A model generated the notes under the pieces. It was not told the origin of the DNA. It searched no databases and saw only the letters and a program-made list of their open reading frames with translations. Source: Acheta domesticus (lineage: Eukaryota > Arthropoda > Insecta > Orthoptera > Gryllidae). From it: a stretch of DNA of 64,000 nucleotides. The position numbers and the translations under genes are program-made. Each line of letters opens with the position of its first letter. Positions within the stretch are counted from its first letter, which is position 1. The stretch covers positions 72,451,821 through 72,515,820 of the forward strand of contig JAHLJT010008756.1 of the NCBI GenBank assembly GCA_031308135.1, in the 5' to 3' direction. Below, in pieces: positions 47,580-59,172 of the stretch.

Positions 47580-48260
47580 TTTTGAGTTTTCAAAAAACTT
47601 TATTTGAAGTCATTTGAAGCATTTTAACTCACAAATACAATAGTGTTTACAAATTACTAGAAATGTGAATATTAACTGTGTGAGATACTTAAAAAAATTG
47701 TGTAATTTTTGAAAAACAAAAACAAAATTAACTTTACATCATATTAAAGAGTGCAGTTAGCACTATATGTTCGAAAAGTTTGAAGAAAAAAGTGTTGCCA
47801 TTTATGAGAAAATGGCGTTTTAGCGATTTTGAGTTTTCGAGAAACTTTGACATTATTTAAAGCACTTGTGCTCGTAAATATAATAATGTGATCGAATCGC
47901 TGCTAATATAAATATTAACGACGTAAGAGAAGTAAAAACAAAATAATTTTTGTAATTTTTGAGAAAACTAAAGAATAGAGAAATATGACGTGTAAAGAAA
48001 AGGTTTGGAGTATAAAGAATAAAGTATAAAGAAAAGGTTTGGACCCGTTTTTTCAGAAAATTGTGTTTGAGCGTTTCTGAAAATGCCGAATTTTGAGAAC
48101 AGCAAACGGTTGAGTTTTTGAGAAAGTTTATGATATTATTTATAGCACATATGCTGATAATATAATAATGTGAACAAACGTAAATAATATTAAAGAAGTG
48201 AGAGACGAGTCAAAAAAAATTGTTTTGAAAAAAACCAAGGAATTGAGGAATATGTCGTTT
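47580..48260 (+). repeat. Three diverged tandem units of about 240 bp
   Basis: Three successive blocks share the same order. Each has an AAACTTT or AAAGTTTATGA start, a CATTTGAAGCA / TATTTAAAGCAC / TATTTATAGCAC variant, AAATA(C/T)AATA(A/G)TGT, AATATTAA, GTGAGA or GTAAGAGA, a T-rich AATTTTTGAAAA segment and a TTTAGCG/TTTGAGCG end. The spacing is 240-260 nt. Non-coding. Confidence 0.55.
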
Positions 48261-48685
48261 AGAAAGAGAAATGTAGTAGAATGTACTAAATATGTTTAGT
48301 AAACGATGGTATAGTAAAAACAAGTATTCGTGTAGTAAGATTCACTAAACATGATTTAATTTCGTTTAGTAAATGAAACAATTCATAATCGTGAGTGAAT
48401 GAACAAAGAGAATGATCAGTGTTACTATTCTTGTTACGTAGATCAAATCATTTGGTGATATCTACGTTTCATGTCGTCACACTTACTAAACACTGTTTTG
48501 TAAGCATTGTTTACTAAATACTGTTTAGTTAGCGCGCGTTCTCAGCGCACTGACCCATTCGAATGGTTATAGAACCCGTCTGAAGTGTGAAAATTCAACG
48601 CTATATATAGTATTATACGCTATGTAAATGGCGTGTTTAGTATTTCATTGGTTTTCAATAATTATGTTATTTATATTCCCTAAAC

Positions 48686-48910
48686 TATAGTGCAATTTTT
48701 CTCAAGCCCCTATGGCCACGATGGAATATCACATGGCATTTCGCGTCTTTCTCCGTTGTGCCGCTAGAAGTTACATGATCGCAAGCACTGCTTGATACGG
48801 TCGCGATCATGCGATACCTGGCGGTACGACTGAAAATGTCGCGAAATACCGTGACAAATTCCATCCTGAAGACGGGCCTTCAGAGGCAAAGTTAGAAAAA
48901 TCGCAGTATA
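48686..48910. mobile_element. Fold-back TA-target MITE
   Basis: Ends TATAGTGCAATTTTTCTC and GTTAGAAAAATCGCAGTATA. The interior is a close match to 27065-27280 (GGAATATCACATGGCATTTCGCG, GATCGCAAGCACTGCTTGATA, CGGTCGCGATCATGCGATAC). Inserted within a region rich in GTTTAG motifs (48280-49340). Confidence 0.8.
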
Positions 48911-49914
48911 ATGGTAGAAATACCGTCGAAAGCCTAAACCTAGCAGCCTGCGACCGTAACTGCTCTGCCTGGCTAGGGTCTGTCAGGTAATCGAGTTATA
49001 TTAAGAAAGTAAGAGATTACGGGGCCGTAGGATGGGCGAACTGGGCTCCGGAACCCTAGTTGCTACCTACTTGAAGGGACAGAAAGTATTTCCTTTCACG
49101 TTTTCGTTTAGTTATTTTCACTGCACTGTTACTCAATGTATTAGTCAACGCAGCGATTCGTTTAGTTTTCTCTACTACATGCCATTCGTCACAAGTACAA
49201 TCTGTTTAGTGAGCATTACTACACGTGCATTAGTGTAACTAAACAACAGTTTCGTGAACTTGACTAAGCACTTTGTTCTACCGAAACATACTATAGCGTT
49301 TAGTTGAATCTATTATGTGCTTAATTGTATGAACTAAACATTTCTCTCCGTGTGTCATCTCATAGAGTACATTTAGCACTATTTCTGCCAAATGTTAAAA
49401 AAAAATTGGAACAGTTTTTGAAAAATCTAGCAGTTTTTGTATTTTTTTATATTGGACATATTGCGGGAAAATACTAAAATTTAAAAAAAAGTACATGACC
49501 TTAGTGGAAGAACGTACTAGGAGAACAAATTTTATTTGAAGGAAAAATCTATATCTTCATTTTGTAGTTGTAGGAAGACGCCGAAAAAAAATTTAATTTG
49601 CAAATTTCGAAAAGTGTGAAGATAGGACCTATGTCACCTTATAAGTGTATTTTACTCTATTCTTACAAGAAATTTAAAGAACTTTTTTTTTTTGAGAAAA
49701 TTTTGAAAATATCCGGAGCGCTTATAAATTTTGAAGAAAGTGTTTCAAATTCTCAAAGCTTTGACTTGAGTCAGATGGACAGGGGTTTCTTCAATTTGAA
49801 CAAAATCCTACGGGCGTTAGTTTAGGCGCTAGTTGTGTTCACGGACGGACGAACAGACAAACACAGTCAGACAGACGGACGTTTTGAAAAGAACCACTTT
49901 TTCGGTATCAGGAG

Positions 49915-50691
49915 CAGTGGCGTAGCGTGACTCACACGTTTGGGGATGCTCAACAATAACACACAAAATGTCACTATCAACTACTTCATCTAACAGGCGA
50001 ACGCAACACAAGGCAGATACACTGGGACTACTTCCACGATCTCGATTGCTTACGACGGTGTAGGCGCTTCCCACAAAATCCTCACAGCAGTCAGGGCTGC
50101 CGATGTCTTGAAAGCAAATTATACAATGGCTCAGCTTTAATTCTTATACGCGAATGGCAATAAGACCATTTGTTAATTTATACATTGCAGACTTAAATAA
50201 TATGTAATCTATTTAAGAGATAATACAATTTCTTGGATATTAATTAAGAAATAGTAGTCAGGCACTATTTCTACAGTTTGTACCCATGACCAAGCGGGGA
50301 CTCCCGAGTGAGAGAGAGAAAGATAATTTACTGAACGCCTGAAGTGTGCTGCGCTCTCGTGCACAAACGAGCTTCTTTCCGCAGTAGACGCTAGCGTAAA
50401 GCAGTCGGGTTTCTCAGGGCCAGGGGTGAAGAGGGGAGAGGGGGACCTCGCCATCTGCGCATGCGTCATTGCTCGTCGCAATCTGGCGGCAGACGCTGAA
50501 GTATTTTAGCTTCCAAGCAATCAGAGGCCAGCTTCAACAGCCCGCCGAATTCAATCATAGGAAATCAATTTTAAATTAATACAAAATGTGTTTCGCTCAA
50601 CAGACCACTTGTAAGATTATCAATACAGTATTTAAGGTTCTTATATACGGGGATGCTCAGCATTTCAGCGTCCCCTGACGCTACGCCACTG
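49915..50691. mobile_element. Non-autonomous hAT element with perfect 8-bp duplication
   Basis: Termini CAGTGGCGTAGCGT (49915-49928) and ACGCTACGCCACTG (50678-50691) are perfect 14-bp inverted repeats. ATCAGGAG flanks both sides (49907-49914 and 50692-50699). Length 777 bp. GGGGATGCTCA occurs subterminally at both ends in inverted orientation. The short ORFs inside have no transposase motifs. It interrupts the GGTATCAGGAG segment of the surrounding R-family copy, so it is younger than that insertion. Confidence 0.95.
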
Positions 50692-53583
50692 ATCAGGAGA
50701 TCTCAAAACATGTATTTCCGTTGAAATCTCGAAATCGATTTTCCGAAGCATTACATAACTTTCCCTATACTGCGTATATTACTCCGTATATACGTATCTA
50801 TACGGAGAAGTAAAAATCTCACAAAAATGCAGTACGATATTTTGACGTTCAAATGGTGGTGTATGAGGAAAATTTGTCGAGAGCAATTTGCAATTTATAG
50901 CTATGTGCGTGCACCTAGGGGGAGGGGACCTTTAAATAATAAAACAAATATGTCTGTAAATGTGATTAATTTCTTATTCCCCTTTTTAAGCTGACAATTT
51001 GGATAATTGATATAAGAAATTCGGAGAAGAGGTTCTCCAAATCATCGGGATAAACTCTGTAAATTGTTCAACGTAATATGAATTATACTAATTCATTACG
51101 TTGTAAAAGTTGTAATTTCATCGTAGAATGTTTTATTTGTTAGTAAAACATGTTACAAGTAAATAAAAACGTTCAATGGAAAAGGGGCCAGTGGGAATCA
51201 GAAATATAGTAGGCCCCTCTTGTTTAAGGCTACGTACACTTACGGCCTCGTGTTGTTTGTGTACGTCTCTTGTGTAAATTTAAAATGCAGCATGCCATTT
51301 GTAGGGGCGGATGTAAAGTGGGGCTCCCCTATATTTAGCGCCCCGTCAACAAAAATAATTAAACTGCAAAATATTGCGACTATAAAATAAACCGTTTTGA
51401 ATGACTTGTGGTCGAGCATAGAATTGTCCAGACTGCTGATACTCGACCGCCGAGGGCGTGCGGTACATCTTCTGTAACGAAATAGTACATTATGAAACGA
51501 TGATGTAAAGATGGGTATTAATACAAGAGTGTGATATTACGATACGAGCCAAAATCGTTAACTTCACACGAGTGAATTAATACCCATTACATTGAGTTTT
51601 TATATGGTACTTTTTCGACGACTTGTAACTTTTATAAGTTAAACTTTTACATAGAATCGTTTCGTGGCAGTTGACATGCAGGATTCAGTCAAGACCACCT
51701 AGCGGACAGCTCCCTACTCACCGCAGGTGGCTTTGTTTCACCAGACAGCCTACGAAGGAGTACAGAAGTTCTCAGAAAATGCTCAGAAAAATGAAATGAA
51801 GAAAAATACCCCTGATACAATAAATAAGATTATTCCTCAAACTCAGATCATGTAAGAATTTAATGGTCGAACAGACCAATATTTTAAGCTCCTGCACTTT
51901 AAAAATTTTCTGCCATAATTCCGACGTCACCATGTTTGCTGTTACACTTATTTCTGGATGACTCAAGACCACCTTTGATTCGCCAGACATTTTAAATAAA
52001 CTTTTTTTTAAGGACAACTACACGGCAGCAACAAATAACCTAAAATCACATGCGTTCAGATCTTAACCTTAGTCAAATGTTCTCTTCAATAACTACCACT
52101 GCGCGAGTCCATAACTACCACTGGACTAGTCAAATAGGATCAAAGTGCAATAACAACTCAATTTATTTTAAATATTTCACCTTAAAAATACTACTAATAA
52201 AATAAATTAAAACTAAGAAGCAGAATGTAATATGAAATACAATTTTAATATACACAACTGAACGAAACTTTCATTATAAAGATTCTCAATTATTAATGAA
52301 GTGTCAATACTTGGTTGTAAGCTTATCTGTGATTGTTCAAGAACCTGTATCATAATGACCACTGTATCGAAATGGGTATCCTTATGCGACTGGTTGCAGC
52401 CATCAAATGACAGCATTATACAATGGGAGTAGAAAAACTAGTTTTCTTGACTGTGAAGAACTGAACATAATGTGTAACTTAAAATTTATTACATATAAGT
52501 AGAATTTTGTGGTGAGAAGATACCAGCAGAAGTGGAAGTAGCGAAGTAAACAGTTAAAGATGAAGTCGAGTTGTCAAGTAATGGAGTAACGAAAATGAAC
52601 TGAATTTGTCTAGTGTCTCAAAACCTACCCTCCCGCCCAAAGTCACGAGCCCTGACCGTCTTTTCGTTTTTCGTTCAATCATAGTTAAGCATTTCGAAAC
52701 GCGGGACTCGCAACGGCGTGAAGAGTACGGATTAGCTGCCGATGATGTCGTATGATTATGCTTCTAGTATCTTCCTCAGTTCTGTAATACTGATTGGGTT
52801 ATGAACCCCCCTTCTCCTGCTTTTTGTAGAATTCCCATCTGGAAAGTTGGTCACGCTCACCATTAGAATTTCCACGGCTGGTAGCGAAGATCTAAAGACC
52901 GTAGGTAATAGTAATTTCCTGGGAGACATTGCCCTGTGATGTGGAAGGTCGAGAGAGCTGGGGAGGGTAGAGTGCGTCGCGAAGTCTATTACGAGAGTGT
53001 GAGTGGCCACCCTTTCTTCGGGCATTGTGTAGAAAGACTCACGTGATAAGTATGCGGCTCCGAATTTCACGAAGAATAATTGCACGGGAATTAGAGAAGA
53101 GTTAATGTGCTTGACGAGTAGTTGTTCCGGGGTGCTCTCGTGGGGATGTGTTGGAAAAAATGGGGAATGATATTACTCAGCGGATGTCCGGATGCACAGG
53201 GATTTTCTCGTTAAAACGTAAATCCATTCGGGGCGACGCGTGGGCGGCTTTGGGATTGGCGTAAGGGAAGCGTGGAAGCTTCGTTCGGCGGGTGGGGGGG
53301 AGTCTCTTTGCCTGGCTTAAATGGGCGTAAATGTATGATAGTTTTTTGAGCGAGTCGAGAGGGCGGGAAATAAACGATTTCCTATACAAATTTCCTTTCT
53401 TACAAAGACGGGGCCGCGGATGACGCGGAACGCCCCAGTACGGATCAATGCAATATAGAGCAAGTTATGTAATGCTGCGTGAAGTCGATACCGAGATTTC
53501 AACACCAAAATGAGTTTTAGGATCCTCTGAACGGAACTTGAACTTGAATGAAAACATCTGTTTGAGTCATTGTGTCTGACAAT

Positions 53584-53823
53584 CAGTGGCGGATCCGGAG
53601 GAGGGGCATGAGTGCCAAGACCCCCCCCTAAACGCTTAGTTTTGTTTACCTTGTTTTATTGGGCAAAATTGATTTAAATATTTATGTTCGAATTATGTAA
53701 TTGTTTAAAAAATAATATTGTGTAGTATCATTTTTTCAAAAATGATATAAAATAATAACAAATGTTTATTATTTAACAAAAATCCGTGATGGCCTCCGCC
53801 AAAACGATAGCATAGATCCCCTG
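53584..53823 (-). mobile_element. hAT-type MITE, third copy (inverted)
   Basis: Left end CAGTGGCGGATCCGG; right end GGATCCGCCACTG-like but decayed to GATCCCCTG. Flanks CTGACAAT (53576-53583) and CTGACAGT (53824-53831) match 7 of 8. The interior is the reverse complement of 7743-7990 (TTTATTATTTAACAAAAATC, TTCGAATTATGTAATTGTTTA). Confidence 0.85.
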
Positions 53824-54611
53824 CTGACAGTCTTTTTCCTGTCTGGTCCGTCCGTCTGAGTGTCCAGTCCTGTCTTGTCCAATCCGTGCGGTAGTCACGT
53901 CCTGACCTGTTCTGTCTTATCCCTCCGTGCGACAGGTGTGTATGTCTGTGTCTTATAGGCGTGTCTGTGTTTGGCAGGAGTGTCTGTTAACGTACTCTCT
54001 TCTATCCGATAAAAAATAATATTAAAACGCAATATCTGCCACATTGTTGAAGGAATATCAATTATGGTGAAAATCCCATAATCGTTAGTGATTATGGTTA
54101 TGGTGAAAATCCCATAATCCCATGGTCGTTAGTGATTGTAATGAACGGCGGAATGGACGGGCTGGCTTTTATGCCGTCACCTAATTTTTCTATGTCAAGG
54201 ACGTTCCTGTTTCACAAGCCAGGAATTTGACTACTCAACGTGTTAGAGGAAGTAATTTAAGTGAAATAGGAACTGTAGGGTTTTTGAGTTTACATTTTGT
54301 TCGTGTGTATGTGGGAACTAAAACATCCCAGGTATCCCGATTCCCTCTAAAATAAGGAGGCCAAAGTCCTAATTTTGTGCTCAAATAAGTAAATGTTATC
54401 GATATTTTTGGTGTAGCAGGTTAAATAAACTTGCATGCCAATACACAGGAGCTTGAAAAGAAATGTTGCACACGAGTATTCCTGAAATAGGGAAAATAAT
54501 GCTCCTTTTGCCAGAGAAGATGAATATTGAAATTTGAAAAAAATGAAAATAAACTTATCGCAAATATTGACATTATTACTATTATTGTTGCTATGAAATG
54601 GCAATTAATAT

Positions 54612-55165
54612 ACAGGATGTCCGGAGAGGAAACGTCAAAACTTCGAAAATAAGCTCTTAAGACAATTCTAAGCATATTTTGTCTAATAAACTGTGTGGAT
54701 ATTCCGAACGGTTGAGCCGCAATAAGCACTCAAAAGTTAGTTTTTAAAAATGATTTCTAGGCAAAACTTTGCACTATGGAAGTATAGAATCACTCAGAAA
54801 CATGTAAATTGCTGATCATTTACAAAGTAAATGAATATATTTGTTCGGAAAGAAAAATTAAGCGAGAAATAAAAAAGGAGTCGAATTGTGTAAATTGGGT
54901 GCTTTTTTAATTGTCGCTTAATTTTTGTTTCTGGACAAATATATTCATTTCTTTTGTAAATAAACAATTTACATGTTTCTGAAATGTTTCTACGCTTCTA
55001 TAATGCAAATATTTGTGTAGAAGTCAATTTTTCAAATCAACTTTTGAGTGCTTATTGCGGCTTAACCATTCGGAATATCCACGTAGTTTATTAGACAAAA
55101 TATGCATAGAATTGTCTTAAGAGCGTATTTTTGAAGTTTCGACGTTTCCTCCCCGGACACCTTGT
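54612..55165. mobile_element. Large fold-back element with arms of about 270 bp
   Basis: The left arm starts ACAGGATGTCCGGAGAGGAA. The right arm, in reverse complement, starts ACAAGGTGTCCGGGGAGGAA. The two align along their whole length through CTCTTAAGACAATTCTA, ATATTTTGTCTAATAAACT, GGATATTCCGAA, CCGCAATAAGCACTCAAAAG, CAGAAACATGTAAATTG and AAAATTAAGCGA. They meet near 54885-54905. Divergence is roughly 10-15% by eye. No coding capacity. Confidence 0.9.
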
Positions 55166-55448
55166 ATATATATTAATACCTTATTACCTTGTATATATAT
55201 TATATGTATACCTTGTATATATATTATATGTATACCTTGTATATATATATTATATGTATACCTTGTATATATATTATATGTATACCTTGTATATATATTA
55301 TATGTATACCTTGTATATATATTATATGTATACCTTGTATATATATTATATGTATACCTTGTATATATATTATATGTATACCTTGTATATATATTATTTG
55401 TATACCTTGTATATATATTATATGTATACCTTGTATATATATTATATA
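55165..55448. repeat. 24-bp minisatellite abutting the fold-back terminus
   Basis: About eleven tandem copies of CCTTGTATATATATTATATG plus TATA, beginning at the CACCTTGTATA end of the fold-back element. Because 24 is a multiple of three, ORFs run through it on both strands and read as Tyr/Ile-rich repeats; these are not genes. Confidence 0.9.
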
Positions 55449-55553
55449 TTAAAATAATTATATTAATATTCATTTCATTAGTTTTGGCAGGTTGTAACAG
55501 TATTCAAAGTTAAATCAATAACTGAATTCTACATTTTATTAATACTTCCTTAA

Positions 55554-56197
55554 CCCTTGAATGCATGACTATTTTTACTTTCATGAATGCATGACATGGG
55601 TCAATTTGACCCGGTCTATCATACTTTGTATATTTTTAACTGAAAATCATTATGAAATGAAATAGGAATAGTAAATACACTATAGTGTTATTCAATTAGA
55701 AACAATGTTTGTTGATTAAGTTTAGGATTCACATATATTATTCCTATGATGTCAAATTTTACTTTCATGAGAGTGGACATAAGTGAGTATTGAATGATCT
55801 GAACGTACATAACTTTTACATTCAAAACAAACAGTTGAACATTTTATGTGTAGGACTTTCTTTGTAGGACATTTACTGCATCTTTTTCTCTTATTGTTGG
55901 CCAATGTACTAGGTTAACTGTTGTTTTTTTCTATCCCACATAGTGCTATGGAACTTCGTATGTTCTTCTAAAGAGATTTGATTGTGCTCCTTTGCAGAAT
56001 AATGGAAGGATATATTCTTTTGTCAAATCTATTTGAAATAATTCTTTTGTGCTTCAGTAAAACGATCTTCTACGGATTTTGAATGACGAAAAAAAAGATG
56101 TCTTCAACGGACACAACCGTTGGAAAAACCATTCCATCCAAAATATCAGTGTAAAATCTGATTTGGGTCAGATTGACCCATGTCATGCATTCAAGGG
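55554..56197 (-). mobile_element. piggyBac-like element, internally deleted
   Basis: Flanked on both sides by TTAA (55550-55553 and 56198-56201). Termini CCCTTGAATGCATGAC and GTCATGCATTCAAGGG are perfect 16-bp inverted repeats, with further subterminal complementarity (GGGTCAATTTGACCC / GGGTCAGATTGACCC). On the minus strand near 55745-55895 is KRCSKCPTKK, then CSTVCFECKS and a histidine-containing tail, matching the Cys-rich C-terminal finger of piggyBac transposases. The DDD catalytic region is missing. Confidence 0.9.
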
Positions 56198-56616
56198 TTA
56201 ATCTGTTGTTTTCTCTCGTGGGCTGTCCTGGTGTGACTTTGAACGGTTCTAAATGATCTTGAATGGAAGTGGGTACTCCTCTAAGTTTTATTTACTTATT
56301 TTGGTAGATATCAAAATTGACAACTTCTTTTCACTTGGTACTTTATTGCAAGAAACCACTACGTAATTTACATATTAAATACATTTTATGATAACTTCAG
56401 TTAAAGCAAAACCCATTCTACCCTTTTGTCATATTTTCCTTGAGCATGGTGATTAACCTTATGTGTACTTTTGCAAAAAGCATAGCTATGTCGCTGCAAG
56501 TTGTACATTTTTTCAAAGTTGCGCGAAATAAAAAAAATATGCTTGGCAATGATGGTCGCATAGTTTTGCTACGCGGCCATACCAGGCCTTAACGAATCCA
56601 TGACTTCTTTTCACAG

Positions 56617-59172
56617 ATACAGCACAGCCTACGGCTACAGTGAGCAGAGACAACAACGTGTGCGTTGCCTCAAATTCCGCAGAGAATCGAAAACCATCTG
56701 TGGAGATAGTAACATCCCGGGAGAAGGAAGTCCCAGTAGTTGTGAACTCGCCAAGAAAGACACCTCGGCCAGAAATTGCCGACGTAGACGTATCCGAGGT
56801 CAACAAACACTTTGAATGTGACTTTTGCGAACTGACGTTTGACACGCAACGGGCTTTGCTTCTGCACAGTCGTGCTCATGTCACGGATCCTAAATCGCCG
56901 CTCAAGTGCAAGTTCTGTCCTTTGACGTTTACCTGCGAAACTACAAGGTTGAACCATTTGCAGATACACGAGACAATTCCTCTGTCTAACTTGCCACAGA
57001 CCAATGCAGGCAGAGGCCCAGAAAACACAGAGCGTGTAGAAATGGCAGAAGGATATGCTAAAGGCGAAAACATATGGCTCGGAAACTACACAACTATGAC
57101 AGATATGCGGTGGACGGAACAAAGTTTGGAACAATGCAAACTTTGTAGTGAAAAATATGATCCTAAAAAATTGGTTAAACACATGAGTATACATACAGGT
57201 GGTATATCGTTTCAGTGCGGATTATGTAGCCAAATGTTCGCTAAAGAAACAGTGATTCAAAGTCATGCCAAGACACATGATCAGAAAGTTACAATTCATT
57301 ATCTGTGTCACATGTGTGGACAAGCTCTGACGTCTCCCAGAGCCTTGGCTGACCATGCTCAAAACCATACAGACCAACTACCCTTTCCCTGTCGCGTGTG
57401 CCGGAAAAGCTTCAGCGATTCTTCTGAGTTGCAGGTACATGTTAAATGCCACACTGGTGAAAAACCATTTCAATGCAAGGTTTGTCGCAAGCGGTTCGCG
57501 TGGAAAATAAATCAACTAAAGCATTCAAATATGCATTGTAGAAACATGGCATTGAATAAAGCAGCGGAAAATCGAAAAGTAATGTCGAAGTTGCGGGAAA
57601 CTGTCGAACGCAGATTCGAACTGGCGAAGAACATAAAGGGGAAAGTTGGTGAATCTTCGACCCTCGAAGGACAAAAACAAAAGCAGTTTTTGGAAGCGGA
57701 ACCAGCCGGTGACTGTAGGTATAGGTCCTCAGAAGTGAGAAATCACAAAGAAAATAATGTTACGTCACCGATAGAGGCTGAAATAAACAGACAAATGTTT
57801 CGGATAACTGCGGAGATGGACAAGACAGGTAATCCTGTTACATCCAACACGAATCTCTCAGAGTCAAGTACTGTGACTCGTAGTTTGACAGATGATTCAC
57901 CGACTATAGTGAGAGCATTAGGCAGCAGCCTAATATCTGCAAGAACCAGTCCCTTTAAAGTAGTAGATAATCGCAAGACAAAATGTCCAGAACCATCGGA
58001 TGAGGCGCAGGTCAGAGAAGCGTTGGGTATGAGTAGATTAGATGTAGAGATAAAAGCTATCGGCGACATTCCGAAACCACGAAACAATCAGAAGCAACGG
58101 CCTGTGCCGGATATCGTTATCACTGGAGTACCCGTTTCCGAGCGTGTTTTGGAGGGAGCTGGGGGCAGTGCCGGAGAAACGAGCCAAAGAAAAAAATCTG
58201 CATCCCCTTCTGAGAGATCGGTCGGTAAAGCATTAGCCTGGAACAACTTGGAGGTTAGAGATCCAGTGCATGCTAGTGCGTCAAAGTCACTGAAGAACTT
58301 TGCTAAGAGTGACCCACGGTCAAAACATCTAATATCTCAAAGGGAAATGCCAATTTGTTTGGAGCTGAAGAAGTCTAGTGGAAATACTTCAGGGAAGACG
58401 AATAGCAATATTCGTGATCTGGAGCCACAAGTTAGAAGTGGTGCCATGCAAATGGCTCAGAACAAGGGGGACTCAGTCCGTGACGTCACCCACAAAATTC
58501 GGGAGAACCATAAAGAGAATGAGAGATCACCGCAGGCACCGATCAGTGAAAGGAATTTTCCCGAAAAACTTGAGATGCAAAAGGGAAAGGATGGCTCGAA
58601 ACTCTCATCCAGCCGTCCTGTAGTTAATTGTAGAGATACTGTGATCAGAGAAGGAGCACTATCCACGAAAAGGCAGTACGAGGAAGTGCGAAGTTTGCAA
58701 AAAACTGTGGGAGACCATGCGACACCAGTAGATTTTGGACAAAAGAGTACAGTGCCGCATAATGAAACAGAATTTGCTGAAAAAGTAATAAGAGCGGAGA
58801 TAACGGAAGCAACGAATTCGAGATTTTCGGAGAACAACGCGAGAACTATGTGTTGGCTACCGCGTGACATTACGATCACCAGCGGACCACTTTCTGCGAG
58901 GTCATGCGTCGAATCACAGGAAGGGGGCATCGAAGGCTCTTCCATACCTTGTGAAAACCGAAGTCATGACGTGCAATCTGTAGAGTCCCAGAAAAGTGGA
59001 ACAACGGCTACTAAAAATATAGAAATTGTGGACTTAGAGTCGGAGGATGAAGAATCGCCAAGGAGTAACACAGTTCCTCAAAGGTCGATGACTGATCAAC
59101 AAGCGGAAGGAAGAGAATGCGGTCAATCAGGAGGGACCTGCACCAAGATTGTTCAGCAGATGGAGGGAACAG
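56617..59172 (+). CDS. Exon G of the multi-finger zinc-finger gene: seven fingers
   Basis: Starts after TTTTCACAG. The first two bases complete a GAT codon from exon F, giving D-TAQPTATVSRDNN. Leaves in phase 1 at ACAG|GTAGGA. Seven C2H2 fingers: two at 56817-56965 (CDFCELTFDTQ, CKFCPLTFTC) and five at 57135-57540 (CKLCSEKYDPK, CGLCSQMFAK, CHMCGQALTS, CRVCRKSFSDS, CKVCRKRFAW), the last two joined by CHTGEKPFQC. The remaining 540 codons are disordered, Ser/Glu/Lys-rich. Near the end IEIVDLESEDEESP (59019-59060) resembles a SUMO-interacting motif. Without splicing the frame would continue 32 codons to TAA at 59268. Confidence 0.95.

Larger units (their letters stand above)
47230..50816 (+). mobile_element. 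R-family dispersed repeat carrying nested insertions
   Basis: Starts ACTAGTGGTGCTACTGAATG at 47230. Family blocks resume at about 49490 (GTACATGACCTTAGTGG, GTAGTTGTAGGAAGACGCCG, TCACGGACGGACGAACAGAC, CTTTTTCGGTATCAGGAG), are cut at 49915 by a hAT element, and continue after 50691 (ATCTCAAAACATG, GCATTACATAACTTTCCC, GGAGAAGTAAAAA). The DNA between 47500 and 49480 is foreign to the family. Confidence 0.7.
45400..56616 (+). other. Intron F/G (about 11.2 kb)
   Basis: GTACGT donor and CTTTTCACAG acceptor. 45400-47200 is AT-rich with no recognisable feature. Then comes a nested set: an R-family copy (47230-50816) interrupted by a tandem-unit region, a fold-back MITE and a hAT element. 50820-53580 holds an imperfect fold-back at about 51510-51595 and otherwise nothing I can name. 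Then a hAT MITE (53584-53823), a large fold-back with minisatellite (54612-55448) and a piggyBac derivative (55554-56197). Confidence 0.7.

Noticed and set aside
55117..55473. Tyr/Ile-rich ORFs on both strands
   Set aside because: They are translations of a 24-bp minisatellite.
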